Shown in pieces: positions 17,182-26,505 of a stretch of DNA of 64,000 nt. Every line of letters begins with the position of its first letter. Position 1 is the stretch's first letter. The notes below the pieces were generated by a model. It was not told the origin of the DNA. It saw only the letters and a program-made list of their open reading frames with translations, and ran no database searches. The position numbers and the translations under genes are program-made. The stretch covers positions 1,674,001 through 1,738,000 of the forward strand of contig NC_012996.1 of assembly GCF_000026365.1 (NCBI RefSeq), in the 5' to 3' direction. Source of the DNA: Zygosaccharomyces rouxii (lineage: Eukaryota > Ascomycota > Saccharomycetes > Saccharomycetales > Saccharomycetaceae).

Positions 17182-19731
17182 ATGACCACCAATAGCTCTA
17201 TAGAAAAAGCTGTAGATGATGGAGGTAGCAGTGGTGGGTTTCCAGTTGACAATGGGGAAGGTGTGGTTCATGGGCATATTCATAACTATGACAACATGAC
17301 TTATATACATGGTCATGTTCATCATGGACACCATAAAGACAATTCTGGGCTCAACAGTTTAATAGAGGCCCAAGATGATTGGGTCCCATCTTCGTCATTG
17401 AACACTATGAGCAACGAAGATTTATGCCGAAAATACGTTGATTGTCAGCATTTTGAATTTGTCAATTATCATACGTCCAAGCAGTTGTCGGAAACGATTA
17501 ACAACAATAATCTTGATGTCGATAACGGCGTCGGCGGCAGATTCAGCGACAGGGAGAACGCTCTCAATACTGCAATCGACAGTACAGCTAATCAAGACAT
17601 TTCAACAATTGGCAATGGTTCTCATCATTATTTAAACGGTGAAGTATCAAGTAAAGGTGTGGATCAGATGTTGATGCCAGTATCGAAGAAAAGAACCTTT
17701 TCAGATGTCATTAACAACGTTACCGAAGATGTAGGGTCAGAGTGTGAATGTAATCCTAAAATTTTAGAAGTATGTTGTGATATGGATCATGCTCCATCAT
17801 CTGTTCCGACCGAGGAAGGACTTTTAGAACCTTTACCACCCGCAACTGATGAAGATCTTATAGTTTGCACAGGTGGGACGAATAATTTCCTAGTGCCGCC
17901 GGCGGCTAATGAAAAAATCCTAAAAAAGGAATCACCAGATATCGATTGTGATTTGACCTGTGTATGCCCGCAAGAATTTAGTAGTAATCAAGATGATGAA
18001 GCAGAAGAAGAGGAAGAAGAGGATGAAGATGAAGAGGATGAAGAAGAGGATGAAGATGAAGAAGGTGATGAAGGTAAGGAGACTGAAGACGATATTTTTG
18101 AGAGATTTTGCAAGGAGTGTGTGAACCTCAATCAGCAAAGTGCACAAGAGAATCATTGTCAGCATCAGCATCAGCATCAGCATAACTTTTTACAGTATCC
18201 GCATGAATTTAATGATAAGTCTGGTTATCATTATTTGAATACCCCATCATCCCCTGCTTCATCATCTTTGAACGAAGGTCTACAGAAGGGGAACCCGACA
18301 ACTGATTTCGGCCAAAGGCCGCAACCCCTTGGTGACCATTCAACTCTTTGTCATGATCATGTCGTTAATTCACATATGGATTTGAAAATCCTTAATGATT
18401 TATGTGATATTTCATCACTTTACGAGTTTCCGTTTGCTAATCATATGAACCACCATAAACATTCTCATAACCACGTTCCAGGACACAGTAATCAAGGTGT
18501 TAACCTCTTACACTCTACCATTGAGGGTAACGGAAGTCGCGGAGGTAGCAACACTCATCACCATCATCACAGAATCCAATTTCATCAACACGAATCTCAG
18601 CATGAATCTCAGCATGAACCTCAGCATGTGCCTCAACATGGACCTCAGCACGAACCTCAGCCTCAACATTTAGCATCTGAAGAAGTGAATCCCAGAACTG
18701 CTTTCTCTTGGAATCAAAATGAGAATGTACCTCCAAATTTGAAGGTAGAAGAGGATCAAGCATCTTTATTGCATCATCATCATCATCATCATCATCAGAC
18801 TCCTCGATTGAATCATGATAATTTGGAAACTGATACGAATACAATTAACTTTAACTGGTCGTTCAAGAACGAAGATTCAGGTCAGTTGAAATGTGAATGG
18901 GATCAATGTTTTGAGCAATTCCCCAGTTTAATAGATTTACAAAAGCATATGTTTAGAGACCACGTACCGCAGGAAGAAGTCACATCCAATCTTTTATGCA
19001 ATTGGAACGATTGTCAATTTAAAGGTGACGATATTTGTTCCCTTGTCAACCACATCAACTCTGATCACGGTATTAATTTTGGTATGAAGGTTTTAGATAA
19101 TGCTTCACTATTGGAACAAAGGGAACAACATCATCTATTGCATTGTCCGGAACATGTGGAAGAATCGCTAAATTTACCTTGTAAGTTCACTAAATTACAA
19201 TGTCAGTGGGACGGTTGTGATCAATGCTTTTCTGGAGCAGAAGACTTAAGCAATCATCTAGAGAAATTTCACCTTCCTAGAGGTAAATCTGAGTATCATT
19301 GTCATTGGAAAGGTTGTTGTCGTAAATTTACTCAAAGACAAAAGATGGTTCGACACTTAAAAGTTCATTCTGGTTACAAGCCTTTCAAATGTCAGGTTTG
19401 TTTAAAATCATTTTCGAGTGAAGATACTTTGAACCAACACATGCGCACCCATTCAGGTGAAAAACCTTTTAAATGCCATTTATGTGGGAAGAGCTTTTCG
19501 GTCTCTAGTTCACTGAAAATTCACATAAGAACCCATACCGGTGAAAAACCGTTACAATGTAAAATTTGTGGTAAAAGATTCAACGAGTCATCCAACTTAA
19601 ACAAACATCTAAAGACTCACAGGAAAAAATACAAGTGCAGTTGCTGTTTTAGAAGTTTTGATACTGAGGAAAAGTTTAAAGCTCACGAATTTACATGTTG
19701 CAATGCTCCTCCAAGATTAACGCAAATATAA
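17182..19731 (+). CDS. ZAP1: Zinc-responsive transcriptional activator Zap1
   Basis: Zap1 activates zinc-uptake and zinc-sparing genes when zinc is scarce. The 849-aa protein keeps the N-terminal motif VHGHIHNYDNMTYIHGHVHH. There is an acidic block at about residues 270-305, and long His-rich tracts include H-E/P-Q repeats at about 470-496 and eight His at 531-538. From about residue 571 there are seven C2H2 fingers. The first two (CEWDQC, CNWNDC) are the zinc-sensing pair of activation domain 2. Five more (CQWDGC, CHWKGC, CQVC, CHLC, CKIC) form the DNA-binding domain, with TGEKP-type linkers. A degenerate eighth cysteine-rich segment ends the protein. Position matches YJL056C. A Zap1 site lies in its own promoter. 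Confidence 0.97.
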   Translation: MTTNSSIEKAVDDGGSSGGFPVDNGEGVVHGHIHNYDNMTYIHGHVHHGHHKDNSGLNSLIEAQDDWVPSSSLNTMSNEDLCRKYVDCQHFEFVNYHTSKQLSETINNNNLDVDNGVGGRFSDRENALNTAIDSTANQDISTIGNGSHHYLNGEVSSKGVDQMLMPVSKKRTFSDVINNVTEDVGSECECNPKILEVCCDMDHAPSSVPTEEGLLEPLPPATDEDLIVCTGGTNNFLVPPAANEKILKKESPDIDCDLTCVCPQEFSSNQDDEAEEEEEEDEDEEDEEEDEDEEGDEGKETEDDIFERFCKECVNLNQQSAQENHCQHQHQHQHNFLQYPHEFNDKSGYHYLNTPSSPASSSLNEGLQKGNPTTDFGQRPQPLGDHSTLCHDHVVNSHMDLKILNDLCDISSLYEFPFANHMNHHKHSHNHVPGHSNQGVNLLHSTIEGNGSRGGSNTHHHHHRIQFHQHESQHESQHEPQHVPQHGPQHEPQPQHLASEEVNPRTAFSWNQNENVPPNLKVEEDQASLLHHHHHHHHQTPRLNHDNLETDTNTINFNWSFKNEDSGQLKCEWDQCFEQFPSLIDLQKHMFRDHVPQEEVTSNLLCNWNDCQFKGDDICSLVNHINSDHGINFGMKVLDNASLLEQREQHHLLHCPEHVEESLNLPCKFTKLQCQWDGCDQCFSGAEDLSNHLEKFHLPRGKSEYHCHWKGCCRKFTQRQKMVRHLKVHSGYKPFKCQVCLKSFSSEDTLNQHMRTHSGEKPFKCHLCGKSFSVSSSLKIHIRTHTGEKPLQCKICGKRFNESSNLNKHLKTHRKKYKCSCCFRSFDTEEKFKAHEFTCCNAPPRLTQI
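18589..18669. repeat. ZAP1: 12-bp tandem repeat encoding H-x-x-Q units in ZAP1
   Basis: About seven imperfect 12-bp units encode HESQ, HEPQ, HVPQ or HGPQ tetrapeptides (residues about 470-496). The units differ by point changes, so the repeat is moderately old. The histidines add to an unusually His-rich centre. Confidence 0.8.
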
Positions 19732-19796
19732 TTTAAATTCTTTAAAAGTCCATTAATTAAAAAATAGTTAATTAATTATATTATCTGTCAATTTCG

Positions 19797-20990
19797 TTAC
19801 TTTTTTTTCCATTCTATCCTTTGATACAAGTAGTTGACCTTTCCCCAGTCATCCATACCTTGATCATTTTCTTGTTCTATTACTTGCAAACTATTTTTTT
19901 CTAATAGTTCCCACAAACTATTCCTCTCCTTTGAGTACTTATCTCTCAGTGGGATTTCAAGATGGCAAATACCATTTGTTGATAAGAACAAGCTTATCAT
20001 GTCCACAACTAGTTTTGGATGATTAGGTGAATATATTGGATCCGATACTATAATGATATCGAACTTTTCACTAGAGTATTTGTCAACAAAATCCTCGGGA
20101 CAAGTCCAATCTAAAGTGTCCACCACAGAATTATCAGATATCCCATTAATCTCTACATTTTTCCTCAAATTGGGTACAATTTCCTGTAAATCGGTAAAAA
20201 ACATTTCAATGTTGGAATTACCATGAATTTCAATCCATTTCATAAGCCAAGATATACCTGCCAGTCCAGTCCCAGATCCAAGTTCTAGCACTCTGTGTAA
20301 TTTAGTAGGATTGAAATGAGGAACAATTTTGATTAATTTTTGTGATAAAATAAATGAGGATCCCCACGTCTTCCAACCAAGATTATCGGCGGTCAAGGAA
20401 GGCTCGTAAATTTCAATATTTCTTGAAAAGTTTTCGAAAGTGAAACGCCTTGACATGGTGGGTAAGGCCGTTCTACCACAATTTTCACAAATTCTCATAC
20501 TAGCTTCCTTTACAATTTGATCTTGGATCCAATTTGAAGTCTTTTCGTAATGTTTTAAAATTAGAGTATAGTAATTCAATAAAGTTTCCGCAATGGTCGC
20601 CAGTGTCGGTATTTTTTCACATATTTTCTTTTCTGTATCTAGCCTCTTATTACCCCAAGTTTGGTAATATTTTACCGTAGCATTTATCAATTCCATTGAA
20701 ATTCCCTTCTGAAGGCATATCTGTGAAGTAGTCAAATTACTATCCTTGCTATGTTGGAAATTGATTTGATCGGTAGGCTTTAATAGCAATAATATGCATA
20801 GTATCGCTTCAGGTGGTGCGTAGTGAACTGAGGGCAGATCTAGAGAATCAATGGGTAGATTCTCATCTTCATCGTTGAAATCACTATCATGAATCGATTC
20901 AGAATCTTTCGAGCTCAGGAGCAAATTGACTTGGTCCGGGGGAGCATCTGCAATATCTTCTGGAGTATACAGATCTAAGGGATCAAACAT
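19797..20990 (-). CDS. EFM2: Elongation-factor lysine methyltransferase Efm2
   Basis: Efm2 is a seven-beta-strand S-adenosylmethionine-dependent methyltransferase (methyltransferase family 16). In S. cerevisiae it dimethylates a lysine of translation elongation factor 2. The 397-aa product has an N-terminal helical domain specific to Efm2. The SAM motif I is LELGSGTGLAG at about residue 234. The motif-II acidic FFTDLQEIVPNLRKNVEIN and the FDIIIVSDPIYSP post-motif characteristic of family 16 follow. It ends with an amphipathic strand. It is the YBR271W orthologue, placed between ZAP1 and IKS1 where sister-chromosome genes interleave. It converges with ZAP1, 65 nt apart. Confidence 0.9.
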   Translation of the reverse strand: MFDPLDLYTPEDIADAPPDQVNLLLSSKDSESIHDSDFNDEDENLPIDSLDLPSVHYAPPEAILCILLLLKPTDQINFQHSKDSNLTTSQICLQKGISMELINATVKYYQTWGNKRLDTEKKICEKIPTLATIAETLLNYYTLILKHYEKTSNWIQDQIVKEASMRICENCGRTALPTMSRRFTFENFSRNIEIYEPSLTADNLGWKTWGSSFILSQKLIKIVPHFNPTKLHRVLELGSGTGLAGISWLMKWIEIHGNSNIEMFFTDLQEIVPNLRKNVEINGISDNSVVDTLDWTCPEDFVDKYSSEKFDIIIVSDPIYSPNHPKLVVDMISLFLSTNGICHLEIPLRDKYSKERNSLWELLEKNSLQVIEQENDQGMDDWGKVNYLYQRIEWKKK

Positions 20991-21517
20991 CTAGGAATTA
21001 GAACCTCTATCGCTTTGCTGTGCGATCTCTGATGCTCATCTCATCTCATCTCCTCGAGCATTTTTTTTTTTTTTTTCATTTGACAAAAAGAAAAAAAATA
21101 CCATAGTATAGAATGGCTTTAATCCATACCCAAAAATGCAGTAAAATACCTTCAAATTATTATTTCTAGCCACCAATGGAATAGTTTAGTTGTATGAAGT
21201 GGGTTCAAATTACCTGTTTGAAGATTATGAGATCCGATATAAACTTCTCACTATTGAGTGCTTTGAAAAGGCTTGCCAATACCAATTAAATCGAAAAAGA
21301 AATATATGCCTAGAATTAGTGATGAGATTGGAGAGCAATAACTGAATCCATTAGCCGCTCAATTGCAGCTCAATTGCAGCCCAATACGAGTATAGTTGCT
21401 GTAAGCATTGCCACGTGATCCGTCAAGGTCCTTCTGGGGATGATTTGCCTTTAACCACATCTAATACTAACATCATCAATACTCTTGCATAGATATCTGG
21501 TCTATAAGGGGAAAAAG
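20991..21517. other. 527-bp divergent promoter of EFM2 and IKS1
   Basis: It contains no gene. On the EFM2 side there is an array of CTCAT pentamers (21035-21054) followed by an A/T homopolymer run of about 16 (21060-21076). On the IKS1 side there are a tandem duplication of CTCAATTGCAG (about 21358-21380) and a single CACGTG at about 21412. Confidence 0.5.
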
Positions 21518-23305
21518 ATGAGTTTGGTCCCTTATCGAGAAGGTTCTGTAATACTAGGTGATCCTAGTTCTCGATCTTTGGTGATTGTGAACCCTTCATC
21601 TGGATCTCTAGAGTTCTATCGTAAAATTTACAAAACTGGACCTGATGGTCCCGACGGTCATGGAGACGTTAAGTCCAGGAGATATTCCATTGCATCATAC
21701 GTTTGTCCCAGATGTGGCACAGAGATTCACCCCAGGCTACCACTAACTGAAGTTGATGAAGATGATCCCAATGAAACAACAGACGAAAAGAATCTACATG
21801 GTATGAATCTTTCTCGTAAGTACTTTCATTTTTTGGAAGATAGTCATAAAATTAATGAGTCTAGCGCTTCTATGCTACCACCACCACATCCATTTTTCAT
21901 TCCACAGGAATTGTTCATTCCAGGATATTTCCATAAATTCTTCAGAGTTTTATCATTATTGGGTAGTGGTGCTCGTGGATCTGTGTTTAAAGTGGTTCAC
22001 AGAATTGGGGACATCGATTTGGGAATATTTGCTTTAAAAAAGATACCCATTGGTAACGATATGGTATGGTTCCAAAAATGCATAAGAGAGGTTAAAGCTC
22101 TTAGTTCTTTAACGCATATGAGTGCGAATTTAATTACATATAACCATGTGTGGTTAGAAATGGATACCGCTTGTGGATTAGTACGGACCTTAGATGGTGA
22201 AGAATCCGATACTGTACAAGATATCCCCTGCATATTTATCTTACAACAGTACTGTAGTGGTGGAAATTTAGAAAATTTCATCTTAAAGGATGTATTTCAC
22301 AAATTCGCAGACATTCAATCACCAGAGGAACGCAAGAGATTATTTCGATTCAAGAAGACTCATAGTCATGTTCCATTGGGGCTGTCCACAGAGCAGATCG
22401 TTCATATAATGAGAGATATTGCTAGAGGCATACATGAACTGCATGATATTGGAATTATTCATCGGGATTTAAAACCTTCCAATTGTCTTCTTCTTAAAAA
22501 CTACAATGTAGAAACCGCGCTAGATGAATTTTATCCGACTATAGTCATTGGTGATTTGGGAGAGTCTCAAAAGGATGGAGAATATAGATCTGCTACTGGT
22601 GCTACAGGTACATTGGAGTTTACTGCGCCCGAATTGATAATATCCGGTAAGACAGTTGATTACAGGGAGTACAGTTTTGCATCGGATATCTATTCAATAG
22701 GTATGGTTTGTTATTTCATTGTGTTTGGTGAATTGCCATTTGAACCGCATATGGAGATTAGAGATCTGAAATTGGCTATCAAGGGGATTCTGTTTAATAA
22801 GGAATCTCTCTTGCAACAGCATGCATCTCTAGGCTTGAAGCCCATCGACGGGAGAATTTTCGAACTCATGGAACTCCTGCTTTCTAAAGATTATGAAAAG
22901 AGACCCTCTGCCAAAGAAGTTGAATTATTTCTGGATGAAGTATGGATAAGTTTAGATCTAGAGACTGCATCTGAAAGTTTAGAACCACGGGAATCTGACT
23001 GCGAAGAAACATTGGACGACATCGACAGTCAATCACTTGTTCCCATTTCCGACAGTAGGCCTAAGCAATCAACCACACGTCCAAAATTAACTCCCTCAGT
23101 ATGGAAAAAATGGCTCTGTGTTTTGATGAATATGGTTATTGTGACCTCTATTACTTTTTCATCACCCCAAGCTTCAATTCCAGTTCATATGTCATTGATT
23201 TTACTAGGTGTATCTATACGATCAAATTTAAGGCAACAAAGATGGTTTCTGGCAATTTTACTAATGGCAAGGGTATATGTGGGGATTTCAACTACTTATT
23301 TCTAA
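21518..23305 (+). CDS. IKS1: Protein kinase Iks1
   Basis: Iks1 is a poorly characterised Ser/Thr kinase; in S. cerevisiae its gene is induced by ira mutation. The 595-aa product starts MSLVPYREGSVILGD like the family. A CPRCG zinc-knuckle-like pair lies near residue 67. The kinase domain (about 145-490) has glycine loop LGSGARGSVFKV, ALKKIPIG lysine, IIHRDLKPSN catalytic loop (His315, Asp317, Lys319), a DFG variant reading GDLGES, and APELI. The C-terminus has two or three hydrophobic segments (about 530-590), consistent with membrane anchoring. The DLG variant is common and does not imply inactivity. The ATG at 21518 was chosen by the conserved N-terminus. Confidence 0.92.
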   Translation: MSLVPYREGSVILGDPSSRSLVIVNPSSGSLEFYRKIYKTGPDGPDGHGDVKSRRYSIASYVCPRCGTEIHPRLPLTEVDEDDPNETTDEKNLHGMNLSRKYFHFLEDSHKINESSASMLPPPHPFFIPQELFIPGYFHKFFRVLSLLGSGARGSVFKVVHRIGDIDLGIFALKKIPIGNDMVWFQKCIREVKALSSLTHMSANLITYNHVWLEMDTACGLVRTLDGEESDTVQDIPCIFILQQYCSGGNLENFILKDVFHKFADIQSPEERKRLFRFKKTHSHVPLGLSTEQIVHIMRDIARGIHELHDIGIIHRDLKPSNCLLLKNYNVETALDEFYPTIVIGDLGESQKDGEYRSATGATGTLEFTAPELIISGKTVDYREYSFASDIYSIGMVCYFIVFGELPFEPHMEIRDLKLAIKGILFNKESLLQQHASLGLKPIDGRIFELMELLLSKDYEKRPSAKEVELFLDEVWISLDLETASESLEPRESDCEETLDDIDSQSLVPISDSRPKQSTTRPKLTPSVWKKWLCVLMNMVIVTSITFSSPQASIPVHMSLILLGVSIRSNLRQQRWFLAILLMARVYVGISTTYF

Positions 23306-23499
23306 AGAATGGTACGTCTTTTTTTGAATTCTAGATATTTTTCAATTATATAGTCGTTATATTCAATATGCAAAGAACATTTTCGCTTCAGCAGAGGGCC
23401 GAAGGTGAAATAGATGAACTTCGTTTTAAGAGGAGTTGAGATTTTAAAGAGTCTTCTGATCCCAAGTAAGCACTTTTCAGCTCCAGTCATCGATGGACT

Positions 23500-25077
23500 A
23501 TGACATCTCATTTGCATCACAAAAAGAGCACACAGTCCATGCAGCGTTCAGAGAATAATGGTAATAACGAGGGCACCCGTAATAGGTTCTATAGCATATC
23601 GTCAGATATAATCCCACAGACATTAACACATCCAGATGACGATGAAGGTGGTACTACGAAATCATTAAAGTCTCCTAATACAATGCAACCGCCACCTACT
23701 TGGACAAATGTTGGTTTCCAATCGATATTTAATGATGGTGGTCACAGAAGATCTAAGCAGAGCCTTTTATCTGTAGAATCAAAGGAAAGTACACCAGTAT
23801 CTGGTAGGAGAAGTGATGAATCAGGATTTGGTCTGAGTAAGGATGATTCTCGAATATCAGAAGAAGAGGATGTTTCTAATGAAAGTATGCATACGAACAC
23901 ATCAAGTACAAAGGAAAAACTGAAATCTTCATTATTTGGCAGGACCAAAGAAACTCTACCCAAGAATGAAAGGGGTACAAGATTGTTCAAATCTTCAAGT
24001 AACAGAAATAATGCACCAAATGTACCTGATTCATTGATAAGCCCAACGGTACCGAATAAAAAGAGTAAATTTACGAAAATTGCCAAAAAGCTATTTAATC
24101 ATAAGAACACTGGTACCCATCATGACGATGTGATAGAGCCTGTTATTCCTAACTCCTTGAGTAAATTTCTGCATTCATCTTATGCAAGACATAAGACCCC
24201 TTCACAGTTTTTACACAATACCCCCGGTCCATTGATGGATTCTAAATCAGTTTATTCATTCAACCCTAGCATGCCTAATAATCCGGCTGACGGTGCGGGC
24301 TCTCAACAAGACGATTACTACTGGAATAGTTTATCGATGTTACACGATTTTTTAAAACATCTTCCGACATTGGAGGCAAACTATCGAACTTTTACCTCTC
24401 AAGAGTTACATGTGTTAGAGGGAAATGTTTGGGGGATATTTTGCAATACAGTCTTAGAACTCTTTAAATCGCATGAGGTTTGGCAACTGTACGTTAAAAT
24501 TGAGGATATTAATAGAATCCTGGAGTTTTATATCATTCTAAAGACAGAATCCAAAGCAGCATCACAACACAATAAATTCTTAAATGAAGTAGAAGAATTC
24601 CTAACAACTTCATTGTACATTTTAGAGAATCAAATTGTTTTCAATTACAGTAATGAAAATACCATGAATACTGCATTAAAAAGATTGGGAGTCATTTGGC
24701 AAGTCTTTTACCAACAAGTCTATTACGACGTTATGGCAGTTTTATTACCACTGGAAAAAAGTTTTACTACAAGTCCCAAATATTGGTCCTATGTGGAAGG
24801 TTTGTCTCAAAATGTTTTATCAGTAGATTACATCTTATTGAGATCGTTTCGAGATTCAATCGTTTTACCCTATTATTTGAATTTCATCAATAGTAACGAT
24901 GGTGCAAGTAAAAGTTTCCAATTGTACATCTTCAATCAAGAGGAAGAGAACGGTGTTACTGAAGAGGACAAATTAACTTTATTACAATGTTTTGGAGTCT
25001 TAAGTACGATTCCTGGTAATGACAGGCATCAAAAAATCATTCAAGAGTTGTTGACGGGTGTAAGAATGAGTATTTAA
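23500..25077 (+). CDS. BIT61: TORC2 subunit Bit61
   Basis: Bit61 (with its WGD partner Bit2) is a non-essential TORC2 subunit of the HbrB/PROTOR family. TORC2 controls sphingolipid synthesis and actin polarity at the plasma membrane. The 525-aa protein has a long Ser/Thr/Asn-rich disordered N-terminal half. A compact helical HbrB domain follows (about residues 270-520), with QELHVLEGNVWGIFCNTVLELFKSH, VEEFLTTSLYILENQIVFNY, YWSYVEGLSQNVLSVDYILLRSFRDSIVLPYY and LLQCFGVL. Position matches both YJL058C and YBR270C, so one gene here equals two in S. cerevisiae. It is convergent with YHC3, 25 nt apart. Confidence 0.93.
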   Translation: MTSHLHHKKSTQSMQRSENNGNNEGTRNRFYSISSDIIPQTLTHPDDDEGGTTKSLKSPNTMQPPPTWTNVGFQSIFNDGGHRRSKQSLLSVESKESTPVSGRRSDESGFGLSKDDSRISEEEDVSNESMHTNTSSTKEKLKSSLFGRTKETLPKNERGTRLFKSSSNRNNAPNVPDSLISPTVPNKKSKFTKIAKKLFNHKNTGTHHDDVIEPVIPNSLSKFLHSSYARHKTPSQFLHNTPGPLMDSKSVYSFNPSMPNNPADGAGSQQDDYYWNSLSMLHDFLKHLPTLEANYRTFTSQELHVLEGNVWGIFCNTVLELFKSHEVWQLYVKIEDINRILEFYIILKTESKAASQHNKFLNEVEEFLTTSLYILENQIVFNYSNENTMNTALKRLGVIWQVFYQQVYYDVMAVLLPLEKSFTTSPKYWSYVEGLSQNVLSVDYILLRSFRDSIVLPYYLNFINSNDGASKSFQLYIFNQEEENGVTEEDKLTLLQCFGVLSTIPGNDRHQKIIQELLTGVRMSI

Positions 25078-25102
25078 TAATGAAACTTTGGTCTTTCTAA
25101 GT

Positions 25103-26329
25103 CTACTCTAGAGTACACCAGGGTCTGTTGTCTGCAACTTGGTGTTTACATAGAGCTGGTTCGAGAGCCAGTCCAATAACAGCAGCAATTAAAACACCAA
25201 ATGAGTCAGCAATAGAAACTGAGCCCAATCCAAATTCTCTCTCTTCGGGTGGTAATTTTTCTAAAATGTTTAGAAAAGTGTTCACGTAAGAGGCACCACC
25301 AAGGAAACCTTCATAAAATATTAACGCCATAATGGGCCATGGTGTTTTCAATATGTAATCCCATGATTGGAAAATTGTCAACACGAAATTTATCCCCTGT
25401 AGTACGGACAAGAAATATAGTTTTCTCATACGGAACCATGAAGCTGTAGATCTAGAGATGAAAACACCTAATTGGTACAAAGTTCCATAGGTCACATAGA
25501 TGTCTCTGTATTTATGAAAAAAAAAGGGCATACCCTTTTGATCCAATGGGAATAACATGGTTGGCGATACTGCTTGGTTTATCAAATATTCGAACAGGTA
25601 GACCGTAGTAAGCGGCAACATGAATGGAAGAATTAATTTATTCAATCTAGAACAAGTTTTGACGAAATGGTGAGCGAATTTAGAAGTCGTATTCCTTTTA
25701 GCCATTGAATAGACGCCTTGTGATGCAGGTTCTTCATCAGGGTTCATCTCTTCGAAATTGAGAAATGGTTGATAATCATCATTTTCATTGACATGATCAT
25801 GTTTGCTGTGGTCCAATTTGAAATATAGTAGAAACCCAAATGGTAAAACGCTGAAGACTAGCAACGATATCCTTACTGGAACCTTTAAAACAGAAGTGAA
25901 TAGCATGTAAACACCACTACCAGCAAGCCCTGCACCACCAGTTCCAGAGGACCAACCGTTTAGTCCCGTTTGTTTATAAATATGAGTCAATTGCAGAAAT
26001 GTAACTTCACCAAAGCCTGATGATAATGATGCCAATACAATACCAGTTAAACATATTGATAATTTTCTAAAAGAAACTAAAAACATTCCCAAACAACTTA
26101 AGAGAATCAATGACCATACTCTATGTCTATATCCAATCTTATGAATGAAGAACGGTGCAACCAATTTGATCAGAAACGCAGGCAAGATATCAGCTAGCAG
26201 AACTAATGATTTGGGTAAATTAGGACCCACTATATCGGCAGCTGCAGATAAAATGACCACATATAGGACGTTATTTATGAGACCAAATATCCAAAAATAA
26301 AAGTATATGAAACGACTCTCACGATCCAT
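25103..26329 (-). CDS. YHC3: Vacuolar membrane protein Yhc3/Btn1 (CLN3 orthologue)
   Basis: This is the orthologue of human CLN3 (Batten disease). It acts in the vacuole membrane and affects vacuolar pH and basic amino-acid transport. The product is 408 aa, the same as S. cerevisiae, with about ten to eleven hydrophobic helices in a major-facilitator-like arrangement. Conserved stretches include FWIFGLINNVLYVVILSAA, LPKSLVLLADI-PAFLIKL, SSGFGEVTFLQLTH, GWSSGTGGAG, LTTVYLFEYLINQAV, HKYRDIYVTYGTLYQLGVF and EGFLGGASYVNTFLNI. It ends with a Cys-containing tail. The ATG at 26329 precedes the conserved N-terminus; upstream sequence uses only non-ATG starts. Confidence 0.96.
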   Translation of the reverse strand: MDRESRFIYFYFWIFGLINNVLYVVILSAAADIVGPNLPKSLVLLADILPAFLIKLVAPFFIHKIGYRHRVWSLILLSCLGMFLVSFRKLSICLTGIVLASLSSGFGEVTFLQLTHIYKQTGLNGWSSGTGGAGLAGSGVYMLFTSVLKVPVRISLLVFSVLPFGFLLYFKLDHSKHDHVNENDDYQPFLNFEEMNPDEEPASQGVYSMAKRNTTSKFAHHFVKTCSRLNKLILPFMLPLTTVYLFEYLINQAVSPTMLFPLDQKGMPFFFHKYRDIYVTYGTLYQLGVFISRSTASWFRMRKLYFLSVLQGINFVLTIFQSWDYILKTPWPIMALIFYEGFLGGASYVNTFLNILEKLPPEEREFGLGSVSIADSFGVLIAAVIGLALEPALCKHQVADNRPWCTLE

Positions 26330-26445
26330 AATCCTTATAGTACTTACACCATACTTGTTCAAACATATGTACTGTTTATCGTGTTTGATTGATCAATGAG
26401 TCCGATGGTACATTATCCGAACTGTAAACATATACAATAACACGA

Positions 26446-26462
26446 CACGTGAAATTCACGTG
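26446..26462. promoter_or_regulatory. Twin E-box palindrome upstream of YHC3
   Basis: CACGTG, spacer AAATT, CACGTG, about 117-133 nt before the YHC3 start and just downstream of the BNA3 stop on the same strand. Same layout as the elements at 5846-5888 and 8981-8997. It could drive YHC3. Confidence 0.65.
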
Positions 26463-26505
26463 AGTTTCTATAACAGAATATTTCAATTACTTATAATATT
26501 CTCAA

